64,000 bases of DNA from Intestinimonas timonensis (GTDB lineage: Bacteria; Bacillota; Clostridia; Oscillospirales; Oscillospiraceae). A program made the translations under genes and the position numbers. The stretch lies in assembly GCF_900626145.1 (NCBI RefSeq), contig NZ_LR130816.1:1130505-1194504 (forward strand), in the 5' to 3' direction. Of the stretch, positions 16,043 to 26,071 are shown in pieces. Each line of letters opens with the position of its first letter. The first letter of the stretch is position 1. The notes below the pieces were generated by a model. It did not search any database. It had not been told where the DNA came from and saw only the letters and a program-made list of their open reading frames with translations.

Positions 16043-18733
16043 ATGTCCCGTGATAAAGAATTCAGACGGCCCAAAGATGATGCGGCACGGCAACCGGCGA
16101 GGAAAACAGAAAATGATGTCCGGGCCGGCGAGGTGCGCAGCCAGGATTTTGATTTGCGTCGTGCCCGTGACGCTCCTTTGCAGGAAGATAACCGCCATAA
16201 AGGGCGGAACCTGTATCAAGGAGCTTCGGAGGACAGCACAATTCCGGCAGCGGATTCAGGTGAGGATTATCCTGCTTCCCGGCAGGCGTCCGGGGATTCT
16301 GTTCAGGACAGCCGCGGCGATCTGCAGCAAAGCGGGCTGGATTTTTCCGGGCGTGACAGCTTCCGCGAAAGCAGGCAGCAGGATTCCGGCAGGTTCCGGC
16401 GCCAGGATGCAGATTTTTCCCGTCATGGCAGCCAGGAGTTGTCCGGTTCCGGCAGTTTGGAGACTTCCACTGCTTCGGAGGCCGGCAGTACAAATGCCGG
16501 GGAAACATCGGGCAGACGCCGGATGCACCAGCACGGCAACAAATACCAGCAGCGTTTTCAGGAGGCGGCAAAAGCCGAGGAACCCCAGGAGAAACAGCCG
16601 GGAGCAGCCGAAGGAGAACCAAAACGGCCTTCCAAGCTGGAATTTACCGCTGACGAGCTGCCACCGGAGGCGGCGGATAAAAAGCTGACCCAGGCGAGGC
16701 GCAGGGCCGAGCGTGTGGAAAAGAAGCTGGAGGATGCCGAGGCGCGTCTGCCTTCCCGGAAAAAACTGCGGATGGAGACGGCTTCCGACCCGGAGACCGG
16801 CAAAGCAAAAAAACGGCTGAAATTTGAGCAGGAAGTAAAATCCCAGCGGGTCCATGTAAAGGGCTCCCTTCCAATGCGCCCGGTAAAGGCAGCAGCAAAT
16901 ACGGCAGCCGGTTACGCGCATAAGAAAATCTACCAGGCGGAGGAAGAAAATATTGGCGTGAAAGCCGCCCACCGCACCGAGCTTGTGGGTGAGGCTGGGG
17001 CACGCACCCTGTATCACCGCCATAAAACAGCGCCTTACCGCCGGGTGACAAAGCTGCAGCAGAAATCAGCGAGGGCTAACGCACAGTTTGCCTACCGGCA
17101 GACTCTTTCGGATCACCCGGAGTTAAAGAAAAACCTCCTTGCCCGGATGTGGCAGAAGCAAAAGCTGAAACGCCAGTATGCCAAAGCCGCAAGGGAGGCA
17201 CAGAAAACCGGAAAGCGGGCAAAGGACGCAGCCGTTACGACAGAGAAAATTGCTGCCTCGGTAGTAAACGCTGTCAAGCGCCACCCGGTTATCTGCGGCA
17301 TTCTTATCCTGTTGCTTTTGGTGGTTTTTCTCATTACTTCGCTGTTTTCCTCGTTTTCCAATATCGGGACCGGGGGCTTGGGAAGTATCGCCGCCTCTAC
17401 CTATCTGGCGGAGGATCAGGACATCAACAACGCGGAGCTTATCTATACCGAGTGGGAAACAGACCTGCAAATGGAAATAGACCGTGTGGAAACAGACCGG
17501 CCCGGTTATGACGAATACCGCTATAACATCGGCGCTATCGAGCATGACCCCTATATCCTGATGGGCTATCTCACTTCTGCCTATCAGAATTTTACCTATG
17601 AGCAGATCGAAGGCGTCCTGCGGCAGCTTTTCAATGAGCAGTATTCCCTTACCTTTACAGAGGAAACGGAGATCCGCTACCGGACAGAGACCCATGTTGA
17701 CCCGGACACCGGCGAGGAAACCGAGGAAGAAGTACCTTATGAGTGGCACATCCTGAATGTAAAGCTCACGGCCACGCCGCTTGCAAACCTGGTGGTGCAG
17801 CGCATGAGCGCTGAGCAGAAAGAAATCTGTGAGATTCTATTGCAGACCAAAGGCAATCGGCAGTATGTGAAAAATGTCTTTGGGACAAACTGGCTGCCCT
17901 ATGTCACCAGCTACTACGGCTACCGGGTACACCCCATCAGCGGAGAAAAGAACTACCATACCGGCGTTGACATCGGCATGGCCCAGGGCACGGAAATCTT
18001 AGCCGGCCATGACGGAACGGTCACGCTGGCAGGAAACGCGGGCGGCTACGGCCTGTGTGTCGCCATTGAAGGCGAGGCTTACGAGGGGCATACCCTTACC
18101 ACCAAATACGGTCACTGTTCACAGATTCTTGTGTCTGTGGGCCAGGAAGTAAAAGCCGGGGATGTGATCGCAAAGGTCGGCAGCACCGGCAATTCCACCG
18201 GGCCGCACCTGCACCTGGAGGTATTGGTGGACGGGCAGTATTTGAACCCGCTGTATTTTGCAGATACCGGCGACACCAGCAGTACCGGGCTTCCAAATAT
18301 TGGCGCGGGCGGTGGCGGCAGCTACTTTGATTACGATATTCCACCGGAGGCCCTTGCGGATGAACAGTTCGCAGCCATGATCGCGGAGGCGGAGAAATAC
18401 TTAGGCTATCCGTATGTGTGGGGCGGCGCAAACCCTTCCACTTCCTTTGACTGTTCGGGCTTCGTTTCCTGGGTAGTCAACCATACCGGCTGGAACTTCG
18501 GGCGGCTTACCGCGGACGGGCTTCTGGGCGTGTGTACGCCTGTATCGAGCGCGAACGCAAGGCCCGGCGACCTGATTTTCTTCCAGGGAACCTATAACAC
18601 CAGCGGCGCAAGCCATGTGGGAATCTATGTGGGTAACGGAATGATGATCCACTGCGGGGACCCGATCTCTTACGCAAATATCAATACAAGTTACTGGCAG
18701 AGCCACTTCTATACCTTTGGCCGTCTGCCTTAA
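16043..18733 (+). CDS. CD1108-type transfer protein with M23 and NlpC/P60 peptidase domains
   Basis: An 896-residue VirB1/TraG-like cell-wall hydrolase. Residues 1-400 are charged and rich in Gln/Arg/Ser; one membrane helix (about 415-435, ILILLLLVVFLITSLFSS) follows. An M23 peptidase domain (about 620-735) has NYHTGVDIG and GPHLHLE zinc ligands; a C-terminal NlpC/P60 domain (about 780-896) has the DCSGF cysteine and SHVGIY histidine. It would open peptidoglycan for the mating channel. ATG 16043 lies 8 nt after GGAGG, better than the two upstream starts that overlap it. Confidence 0.9.
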   Translation: MSRDKEFRRPKDDAARQPARKTENDVRAGEVRSQDFDLRRARDAPLQEDNRHKGRNLYQGASEDSTIPAADSGEDYPASRQASGDSVQDSRGDLQQSGLDFSGRDSFRESRQQDSGRFRRQDADFSRHGSQELSGSGSLETSTASEAGSTNAGETSGRRRMHQHGNKYQQRFQEAAKAEEPQEKQPGAAEGEPKRPSKLEFTADELPPEAADKKLTQARRRAERVEKKLEDAEARLPSRKKLRMETASDPETGKAKKRLKFEQEVKSQRVHVKGSLPMRPVKAAANTAAGYAHKKIYQAEEENIGVKAAHRTELVGEAGARTLYHRHKTAPYRRVTKLQQKSARANAQFAYRQTLSDHPELKKNLLARMWQKQKLKRQYAKAAREAQKTGKRAKDAAVTTEKIAASVVNAVKRHPVICGILILLLLVVFLITSLFSSFSNIGTGGLGSIAASTYLAEDQDINNAELIYTEWETDLQMEIDRVETDRPGYDEYRYNIGAIEHDPYILMGYLTSAYQNFTYEQIEGVLRQLFNEQYSLTFTEETEIRYRTETHVDPDTGEETEEEVPYEWHILNVKLTATPLANLVVQRMSAEQKEICEILLQTKGNRQYVKNVFGTNWLPYVTSYYGYRVHPISGEKNYHTGVDIGMAQGTEILAGHDGTVTLAGNAGGYGLCVAIEGEAYEGHTLTTKYGHCSQILVSVGQEVKAGDVIAKVGSTGNSTGPHLHLEVLVDGQYLNPLYFADTGDTSSTGLPNIGAGGGGSYFDYDIPPEALADEQFAAMIAEAEKYLGYPYVWGGANPSTSFDCSGFVSWVVNHTGWNFGRLTADGLLGVCTPVSSANARPGDLIFFQGTYNTSGASHVGIYVGNGMMIHCGDPISYANINTSYWQSHFYTFGRLP

Positions 18734-18751
18734 CAGAATGGAGGTAACAAA

Positions 18752-18997
18752 TTGAACCCTAAAATTGAAAAACTGGCAAAAGACATTGAAAAGACCAAGG
18801 CGAAGATCGCGGAGCAGCAGGCCAGGCTCCGGGATTTGGAGAAACAGAAAACGGAGCTGGAGAACACCGACTTTGTGGCGGTGGCCCGCAGCTACCACCT
18901 GACGCCCCAGGAATTGGCCGAATTCTTAAAAACGCGGCAGATGGCGTCCGCACAGGAACCTTTGCCGCAGGAACAGGAGGAAGTGCATGAGGACTAA
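18752..18997 (+). CDS. DUF4315 family small coiled-coil protein
   Basis: An 81-residue helical protein (IEKTKAKIAEQQARLRDLEK) ending in a conserved LTPQELAEFLKTR-like segment, matching DUF4315 proteins found between the hydrolase and DUF4366 genes of Tn1549-type ICEs. TTG start with GGAGGTAA upstream. It overlaps the next gene by 11 bp. Function is unknown. Confidence 0.78.
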   Translation: MNPKIEKLAKDIEKTKAKIAEQQARLRDLEKQKTELENTDFVAVARSYHLTPQELAEFLKTRQMASAQEPLPQEQEEVHED

Positions 18998-20186
18998 ACG
19001 AATCTCTCTCCTTGTGGCGCTTGTCTTTCTCATAGGCGCCATGACCTTACCCATGACGGCTTTTGCCGCCGGGGGCAAGGACACCACGCCGCCCACGCTT
19101 ACGGCGGTGCTGGATGGGGAAACCGTAAAGATCGAGAGCAGCGACGACAATTCCGGCGTGGAGGCGGTCTATATCGACAAGACCCGTGTAAATTCCCTTG
19201 TGGACGGAAAAGCCTCTGTCTCGCTGAAGGATTATGCCGGCACGGATAAAAAAGTGAGCGTTTATGCGGTGGATTATGCCGGGAACCGTTCTGATACCGT
19301 GAAGTTTGACAATCCCTATTATAAGGAACCGGCGCCCACGGAAAAACCGGCTGCACCCACGCAGCAGAGCCAGGGCAGCACACCGGTAACGAAACCAGCG
19401 CAGACCCAGGCGGCTTCTTCCGGCAGTACGGGCACTGGCACCCAAAGCGGCAATTCCGGCAGTTCCAACATGGGAACAGTTTCGGGAGGCACAAGCTCCC
19501 AGGGCGGCAGCTCCGGCAATACAGGAAATTCCAATGGTAGTCCTTCCGACACACCGGAGCCCACCACTTCCTCCGTCCCGGATGGCGCTTTTACCCCGGA
19601 GGGGACCGGGACCGTGCTGGACAGCGCCACCGGCGAGGATGGGGATAAACAGTTTTACACCATTACCACCGAGGCCGGGAATGTATTCTATCTTATCATT
19701 GACGGCAAGCGTGACGACAACAACGTGTATTTCCTGAACGGCGTTACCGAGGCGGACCTGATGGCCCTTGCGGAAAAGGGCGACGGCAGCGTGAGCGTGA
19801 TCCCGGCTGCGGATGTCTGCACCTGTAAGGAGAAATGCGAGGCCGGAAATGTCAATACTGGTTGCCCGGTCTGCAAAAACGACTTAAACGGCTGCATCGG
19901 GAAAGAAAAGCCGGCAGAGCCGGAGGAACCGGCTGAACCGGAACAGCCGAAGAAAGATACCGGCAGCGTCGGCACGATCATCTTTATCATCGTCGCCCTG
20001 CTTGCAGTCGGAGGCGTCGGTTACTATGTGAAGATCGTGCGCCCGAAGCAGCAGGCGGCGGACGAGGACGAATTTGACGAGGACGACGGCTACGGGGAGG
20101 GCTTTGACCCGGACGAGGCTTACGGGGAGCCGGAATATCTCTCCGAGGATGACTTTGAGGATAGCACCCATGAGGACGGCGAGTAA
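18987..20186 (+). CDS. DUF4366 (CD1107 family) surface protein
   Basis: A 399-residue exported membrane-anchored protein: signal peptide (residues 1-26, ending TAFA), an Ig-like region, a long Ser/Gly/Thr/Pro-rich spacer (about 115-200), a DUF4366 core with QFYTITTEAGNVFYLIIDGK and the cysteine cluster CTCKEKCEAGNVNTGCPVC, then a helix (about 330-351) and an acidic cytoplasmic tail. Conserved in Tn1549-type ICEs; likely a mating-channel or surface-contact component. Confidence 0.82.
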   Translation: MRTKRISLLVALVFLIGAMTLPMTAFAAGGKDTTPPTLTAVLDGETVKIESSDDNSGVEAVYIDKTRVNSLVDGKASVSLKDYAGTDKKVSVYAVDYAGNRSDTVKFDNPYYKEPAPTEKPAAPTQQSQGSTPVTKPAQTQAASSGSTGTGTQSGNSGSSNMGTVSGGTSSQGGSSGNTGNSNGSPSDTPEPTTSSVPDGAFTPEGTGTVLDSATGEDGDKQFYTITTEAGNVFYLIIDGKRDDNNVYFLNGVTEADLMALAEKGDGSVSVIPAADVCTCKEKCEAGNVNTGCPVCKNDLNGCIGKEKPAEPEEPAEPEQPKKDTGSVGTIIFIIVALLAVGGVGYYVKIVRPKQQAADEDEFDEDDGYGEGFDPDEAYGEPEYLSEDDFEDSTHEDGE

Positions 20187-20229
20187 TGCGCCGTCCTTAC
20201 CTATTTTATGAAAGTGAGGTCTTTCTATC

Positions 20230-23200
20230 GTGAATATGAAAACAAACACACACCGCCGCGGTCTGCACAGGATCGTGGCATTTTTACTCTGTGCGGTATG
20301 CGTCTTTAGTCTGCTCCCCGCCCAGGCGTTTGCGGCAGGCGTGGGCCAGAAAGCAAGCTCCTGGCTGGGCGATCAGTATGTGGGCTCTGACGGGCAGCAT
20401 TATTATTCCCCGGCGCCTACCAATTTTCTTGCTTACAATTCGGACGGAACCACTGAGAAACGTTCCGGCTCCGGCGGCAGCGCCTACCGGCATTATATGC
20501 TGACGGATTCGGACGGTGTGACCCATTCGGTCTACTGTGTGGAGAGCGGGATTCCCTACAACACTTCCGAGAACACCTATACTTCGGAGAATGGGACCAA
20601 CAGCAATTACCTGAATATGCTCCCTTCCGCTGCCAAGCGCGGCATTACCCTGACCGCGATCTATGGCTGGAAACCCGGCGCCTCCCTTCCTGTTTCCGGA
20701 ATCAATGAGGACGATTATAAAATTGCGACGCAGATTATTCTCTGGGAATACCAGCAGCAGCTTCGGAGCGACCCCTACAGCAGACACGGCAACGGCCATG
20801 CTTCGGCGGACCAGTATTACAGTGTGATTGCCGGGCGTCCCGCGGAAAAGGCATACAACTGGATTCTGGAACAGGTGGCGTCCCACTCCACCGTCCCTTC
20901 CTTTACCGCAGCGAAAAAGGGGGATGCCCCTGTTTTGGAGCTGAAATGGGACACCAGCAGAAAGGTCTATACCCTGACTGTTACCGACACCAACAACCTG
21001 AATATCGACCTGCAAATGCTTTCCGGCAGCGGCGTGTCTGTTACCCGAAATGGCAACAAGTACACTTTTACCAGCAAGAACATGATTATGGACCCTGTGA
21101 CCTTTGAATTCCGCAAGGACATTCCGGTTGCCAACGACATGCTGATCTGGGGCCGCCCTGGTTATCAGACCATGATGACCGGCGCCAGCGACCCGGTTTC
21201 CTTCTTCGTAAAGATCAAGACCGAGACCTACGGCACCGCAAAGATCGTAAAGACCAGCGAGGACGGCATTGTGTCCGGGATTTCCTTCCACATTTCCGGC
21301 ACCGACATATTGGGAAATGAAGTCAACGAGAATGTCACCACCGGGGAAAACGGGCAGATCGCAAAGAAGCTCCTTCCCGGTACTTACCTTGTGACCGAGA
21401 TTCCGGTAGACCGCTATGTGACCCCTTCCGCGCAGTATGTAACGGTGGAAAGCGGCCAGACTGCCTCTGTCCATTTCAGCAATATTTTGAAGAAATTCCG
21501 CGTCCATGTGGTAAAGAGTGACGCGGACACCGGAACCGCCCAGGGCGACGCTACCCTTGCGGGCGCGACTTACGGCCTGTTCAATAACGGCGATCTGGTA
21601 GATACCTATACCACCGGGCCGGACGGCAGCTTTATGACCCGCTACTATGTCTGCGGCGATAACTGGACCCTCCGTGAGATCGAGCCGAGTACCGGCTACC
21701 TTCTGAATGATACGGTCTATGAGGTGGGCGCTTCTCCTTCCCTGTACGAAGTGGAACTGAACACCGCGGAGAACAATGTCACCGAAACCGTGATCTATGG
21801 CAATATTCAGCTTGTGAAGCATACGGACGATCCTGACCCGGATGTGTCCGAAGATGAAAATACGGGGGAACCGAATGAGGGTGTGATCGAGCGCCCGGAG
21901 GCTGGCGCTGTCTTTGAAATCTACCTGAAGGCGGCGGGCAGCTATGACGCGGCAAAGGAAAGCGAGCGCGACCTGCTCACCACGGACAGCGACGGCTTTG
22001 CTTCCTCCAAAATGCTCCCTTACGGCCATTACACGGTCCACCAGACAGCCGGCGAGGAAGGCAAGGCGTTCATTCCTGATTTTACCGTCTTTATTTCCGC
22101 AAACGGCCAGACCTACAGCTATATCCTGAATAACCGCACCATTACCGCAAGGCTCAAAGTGGAGAAATGCGACGCCGAAACCGGGAACATTATTCCGATG
22201 ACCGGCACGGGTTTCCAGATCAAAGACCTTTCCACCGGGGAATTTGTCACCCAGGAAATCTTCTACCCGACCCCGGAGACCCTTGATACCTTCTATGTTT
22301 CGGACGAAGGCTGGCTCATGCTGCCGGAACCTCTGCATACCGGGGATTATGAACTTTATGAGGTGGCGGCGCCTTACGGTTATGTCCTTTCCAGTGAGCC
22401 CGTACCGTTCACCATTGATGGCAGCGAGGCGATTGTGACCGTCACGCAGTACAACATGCCCCAAAAGGGACAGCTCACCATCACTAAGACCGGTGAGGTA
22501 TTTGCTTCCGTCCAGGAGAACGAAGGTCTGTATCAGCCGGTGTATGAAGTCATGGGGCTGCCCGGCGCGGTCTATGATGTGATCGCCGACGAGGATATTT
22601 ATACCGGCGACGGTACGCTGCGTGCGTCAAAAGATACGGTTGTGGAAACCCTTACCACCGGGGACGACGGAACAGCACAGAGCGGGCTTTTGTACCTGGG
22701 TCGCTACCGCCTGGAGGAACGCCAGGCGCCGGCTGGCATGGTCGTAAACACTACGCCGGAATATGCGGAGCTTACCTATGCGGGTGAGACCGTGGAGATC
22801 ACACAGACTGCTATCGGCCTTTATGACGAGCGCCAGAAGGTCGATGTTACCCTGTTCAAAGCTCTGGAAACAGACGAGCTCTTTGGCATTGGCTTTGGCG
22901 AGGAATACAAGGATATTTCCTTTGGCCTGTATGCTTCCGATGACCTGACGGCTGCGGATGGCAGCGTGATTCCGGCAGGCGGGCTTCTGGAAGTGGTTTC
23001 CGTTTCCGCGAATGAGGCGGGCGGATATGACGCTTCTTTTGCCTCTGACCTGCCTTTTGGCAGCTACTATGTGAAGGAGCGCACCACAAACGGCGCCTAT
23101 GTCCTTTCCGATACCGAGTACCCGGTGGTATTTGAATACGCGGGTCAGGAGGCGACGCTGGTACAGATTCTTGTAAACGAGGGTGAGGCCATTTCCAATG

Positions 23201-25128
23201 ACCTGCTCCGCGGGCGTGTAGACGGTGTGAAATATGGCGAGAACGCGGACGGCGGCGAGTCTGTGAAGCTGGAAGGCGCGGTCATGGGCCTGTTTAAGCC
23301 TGATACCGAGGAATTTACCGAGGAAAACGCGCTGTTTACCGTTACTACTGGTGAGGACGGCAGCTTTGCCTTTGAGAATATCCCTTACGGCCACTGGATC
23401 GTAAAGGAGATCGCCGCGCCTGCGCTTTATACCATCAGCCCGGAAGAACACCATATTTATATCGGTGTGGACGGCCAGAGCATTGAAATCCGTGTGGACG
23501 ATACCCTGATCCGTGGCAGCGTGCAGGTCAGAAAGACCGAGGCCGCCCGCGAGCCTTCTTCCGTGGAGAAGGAGGACGAAGATAACAACACCTTTATGCG
23601 CTTCCTTTCCGGCGCGGTATTTGAGCTTTACGAGGATGTGAACGGCAACAAGGAATTTGACAGCGAGGATAAGCTGCTGGGAACGCTTACGGAAACGGAT
23701 GCCGGATTCCACACAGCGGAGAATCTTCTGGCAAAGGGCTATTTCGTGAAGGAAAGCAAAGCGCCGGAGGGCTACCAGCTCGACAAAAACGCCTACTACT
23801 TTGAGATCACCGAGGACGGCCAGACGGCAGTTGTGGAAAATGGCGAGGCCGGACGCGGATTTACCAATGAGGCGTACCGCGGCAATCTGAAAATCACAAA
23901 GGATTCCAGCGACGGGCGAAAGGATGGTTTTGCCATTGAGGTCAAGAGCGCGGACGGCTCCTACTGTGAAACCTTTACCACACCGAAATCCGGTGTGATC
24001 GAGGTCAAGGGGCTGCGTGTCGGTATTTATACTGTAACAGAGGTTGCAAATCGGGCAAGCAAGGACTATATCATTCCTGACGCGGCCACGGTGGAAATCA
24101 AGGCGGATGAAACCGCGACGGTCCAGTTCTTCAATGAAAAGCCGGAGGAACCGACAACCCCGGATAATCCGAACACGCCTTCCAATCCGTCTACTCCGAC
24201 CACTCCGGGCAAACCCGTACCGCAGACCGGGGATGACAATTTCATTTTCCTGTATGGGAGCCTTTTGGCGCTGGCTGTGATCGGCGGCGGACTGTTCGCA
24301 GCTTTCTACTTCAAAAGGGGGAAATACAGCAAAAGCACCCCTAAGACAAAGGCTGTCGGCATTACGGTGGTTTCTCTCTGCGCGGCGCTGGCCCTGTGCA
24401 GCGGCTTTCTGATGGTACGTGACATCAGCCAGTATACCAAAAGCGCCGGCGCCTATGATGACCTGGCTTCTCATGTAGAGCTGCCGGAACAGACCGAAGC
24501 ACCGGAGGAAGGCGAAACGGAACCTGCCGGGGAGGACCCTTCTGTGGTCCTCCCTGTGGTGGACTTTGAGGCTTTACGGGAGACCGGGCCGGACATCATC
24601 GGATGGCTCACCCTTCCCAATACGCCGATCAATTATCCGGTGACGCAGACAGACAACAACGAGTATTACCTGCATCACCTGTATGACGGCACTTACAGCA
24701 AGGTTGGCTGTCTGTTTGCGGATTATGAGAATCAGGCAGACTTTTCAGACCGCAATACCATTATCTACGGTCATAACATGCGGGATGATTCCATGTTCGC
24801 TACGCTGAACCAGTATGACGAACAGAGCTATTTTGATGAACACCCGCAGATGTACCTTGTTACCCCGGACGGCGGCTATATCATGGAGATTTTCACAACC
24901 TTTGTGGCGAAACCGGCAGAATCCGGCAGCGACACTTCTCCCTGGCGTCTTAACTGGAAGGATGACGGCGCTTATACGACCTGGCTTAGCGCTATGGCGG
25001 AGCGTTCCGTTGTGGAAACGGATGTCACGGTGACAAGCAGCGATAAGGTGCTGACCCTTTCCACCTGTACGCCCGGAGGCGCGAGCCGCTTCATCGTCAT
25101 GGCAAAGCTGGTGGAAGTAAACAACTGA
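20230..25128 (+). CDS. Giant thioester/Cna-B adhesin fused to a class B sortase
   Basis: A 1632-residue protein. A signal peptide (about residues 1-37) is followed by a thioester-like domain with YCVESG (near 101) and TQIILWEYQQ, then about ten SpaA/Cna-B beta modules, a Pro/Thr stalk and the sorting motif VPQTG (1330-1334) with membrane helix and basic residues. The frame then continues without a stop into a second helix and a class B sortase with His1515, Cys1613 (TLSTC) and Arg1620. In related ICEs adhesin and sortase are usually separate genes, so this is a fusion or read-through. It probably mediates cell contact. Confidence 0.88.
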   Translation: MNMKTNTHRRGLHRIVAFLLCAVCVFSLLPAQAFAAGVGQKASSWLGDQYVGSDGQHYYSPAPTNFLAYNSDGTTEKRSGSGGSAYRHYMLTDSDGVTHSVYCVESGIPYNTSENTYTSENGTNSNYLNMLPSAAKRGITLTAIYGWKPGASLPVSGINEDDYKIATQIILWEYQQQLRSDPYSRHGNGHASADQYYSVIAGRPAEKAYNWILEQVASHSTVPSFTAAKKGDAPVLELKWDTSRKVYTLTVTDTNNLNIDLQMLSGSGVSVTRNGNKYTFTSKNMIMDPVTFEFRKDIPVANDMLIWGRPGYQTMMTGASDPVSFFVKIKTETYGTAKIVKTSEDGIVSGISFHISGTDILGNEVNENVTTGENGQIAKKLLPGTYLVTEIPVDRYVTPSAQYVTVESGQTASVHFSNILKKFRVHVVKSDADTGTAQGDATLAGATYGLFNNGDLVDTYTTGPDGSFMTRYYVCGDNWTLREIEPSTGYLLNDTVYEVGASPSLYEVELNTAENNVTETVIYGNIQLVKHTDDPDPDVSEDENTGEPNEGVIERPEAGAVFEIYLKAAGSYDAAKESERDLLTTDSDGFASSKMLPYGHYTVHQTAGEEGKAFIPDFTVFISANGQTYSYILNNRTITARLKVEKCDAETGNIIPMTGTGFQIKDLSTGEFVTQEIFYPTPETLDTFYVSDEGWLMLPEPLHTGDYELYEVAAPYGYVLSSEPVPFTIDGSEAIVTVTQYNMPQKGQLTITKTGEVFASVQENEGLYQPVYEVMGLPGAVYDVIADEDIYTGDGTLRASKDTVVETLTTGDDGTAQSGLLYLGRYRLEERQAPAGMVVNTTPEYAELTYAGETVEITQTAIGLYDERQKVDVTLFKALETDELFGIGFGEEYKDISFGLYASDDLTAADGSVIPAGGLLEVVSVSANEAGGYDASFASDLPFGSYYVKERTTNGAYVLSDTEYPVVFEYAGQEATLVQILVNEGEAISNDLLRGRVDGVKYGENADGGESVKLEGAVMGLFKPDTEEFTEENALFTVTTGEDGSFAFENIPYGHWIVKEIAAPALYTISPEEHHIYIGVDGQSIEIRVDDTLIRGSVQVRKTEAAREPSSVEKEDEDNNTFMRFLSGAVFELYEDVNGNKEFDSEDKLLGTLTETDAGFHTAENLLAKGYFVKESKAPEGYQLDKNAYYFEITEDGQTAVVENGEAGRGFTNEAYRGNLKITKDSSDGRKDGFAIEVKSADGSYCETFTTPKSGVIEVKGLRVGIYTVTEVANRASKDYIIPDAATVEIKADETATVQFFNEKPEEPTTPDNPNTPSNPSTPTTPGKPVPQTGDDNFIFLYGSLLALAVIGGGLFAAFYFKRGKYSKSTPKTKAVGITVVSLCAALALCSGFLMVRDISQYTKSAGAYDDLASHVELPEQTEAPEEGETEPAGEDPSVVLPVVDFEALRETGPDIIGWLTLPNTPINYPVTQTDNNEYYLHHLYDGTYSKVGCLFADYENQADFSDRNTIIYGHNMRDDSMFATLNQYDEQSYFDEHPQMYLVTPDGGYIMEIFTTFVAKPAESGSDTSPWRLNWKDDGAYTTWLSAMAERSVVETDVTVTSSDKVLTLSTCTPGGASRFIVMAKLVEVNN

Positions 25129-25193
25129 ACAGACTGAAAACCGGTGCGGGGGCATGTGCTCCCGCACCAGTCATTTACAAGGAGGATTTTTCT

Positions 25194-25676
25194 ATGGTGA
25201 ATACCATTGTTTCAATACCCGGCTATGTGCATCTGTACCGCTCCCTTCTTAGGTTTTACGACATGCCGGAAAATGAGATCAGGGAAATGCTGTACCTGCT
25301 GAACACGGCCAACCTGGACTGCTACGAGTATTACCACCCGGAGCGGGAACTGGTTGAAAGCGGCCCGGTAGCCTTCTGCCACTGGCTGGAGACGATGGAC
25401 TGCCGGCCCTACCGCACGGAGGTACAGCTTTATAAGTCGCTGCTGTTCCTACAGCGCAGCGTGGACCGTGACCTGATCGTGACCGCCCAGCGGGAGGCGC
25501 TTCAAACGCTGCGCTGTATCATTTCCAACCTGGAATACCGCTTTTATAAGGCGTATGGTATGGAGTTTGAGGACAAACGGACGGTGTACGGGGAATGTAC
25601 CTACCGACTGGTTCCCAGAGAGGACGAACCGAGTGTGTGCCTGATGCACGACTGGATTTATCTGCCGAGTGCGTAA
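25194..25676 (+). CDS. Hypothetical ICE protein
   Basis: A 160-residue soluble protein (MVNTIVSIPGYVHLYRSLLR...) rich in Tyr and Leu with no motif I recognise. AAGGAGG lies 7 nt before the ATG. It is the first gene after the adhesin-sortase and precedes the nucleotide-metabolism genes. It could be an accessory to either group; no function is assigned. Confidence 0.7.
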   Translation: MVNTIVSIPGYVHLYRSLLRFYDMPENEIREMLYLLNTANLDCYEYYHPERELVESGPVAFCHWLETMDCRPYRTEVQLYKSLLFLQRSVDRDLIVTAQREALQTLRCIISNLEYRFYKAYGMEFEDKRTVYGECTYRLVPREDEPSVCLMHDWIYLPSA

Positions 25677-25744
25677 AATAAAAACTGTCCCGGATTTTAT
25701 ACAATATTCGGGACAAATCCATCTTTTCAAAGGAGGGATGCCAC

Positions 25745-26071
25745 ATTACACAAAATGAAGTCAATGCTGTATTTGACGAGCAGGTGCGGCGCTGTGCCGA
25801 CATTCTGCAAAAGAAAACCAAAGAATACACAGGGGACGATACGGACCGGCTGGGCGCGTTCAAGGCCGCGGCTGCTTTACAGCACTGTTCGCCGGAGCGG
25901 GCTCTTGCCGGGATGCTGGCAAAGCATATCGTTTCCCTGTATGACATGTGCTTTGCGGAGAATACCTGTTTTGATATGAGCACATGGGATGAAAAGATTA
26001 CAGACAGTCTCAACTATCTGTTTTTACTGAAAGCCATTGTAAAGGAGGGACATACCAATCAACAGAATTGA
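25745..26071 (+). CDS. Small phage-like protein, possibly nucleotide-modification associated
   Basis: A 108-residue helical protein (TQNEVNAVFDEQVRRCADIL...) ending WDEKITDSLNYLFLLKAIV, a layout like small phage proteins of the Nmad1 or MazG-like kind. AGGAGGG at 25731-25737 is followed 7 nt later by in-frame ATT (25745); the first ATG of this frame is 39 bp further and has no ribosome site. The gene overlaps thyX. Together with ThyX and dUTPase it suggests a nucleotide-pool module; the family call is tentative. Confidence 0.6.
   Translation: MTQNEVNAVFDEQVRRCADILQKKTKEYTGDDTDRLGAFKAAAALQHCSPERALAGMLAKHIVSLYDMCFAENTCFDMSTWDEKITDSLNYLFLLKAIVKEGHTNQQN

Noticed and set aside
20284..22464. A 726-residue open frame on the minus strand opposite the adhesin gene, and another at 22627-24474
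   Set aside because: Both mirror the codon structure of the strong plus-strand Cna-B repeats, have no ribosome sites and no family-like motifs; they are shadows of a GC-rich gene.
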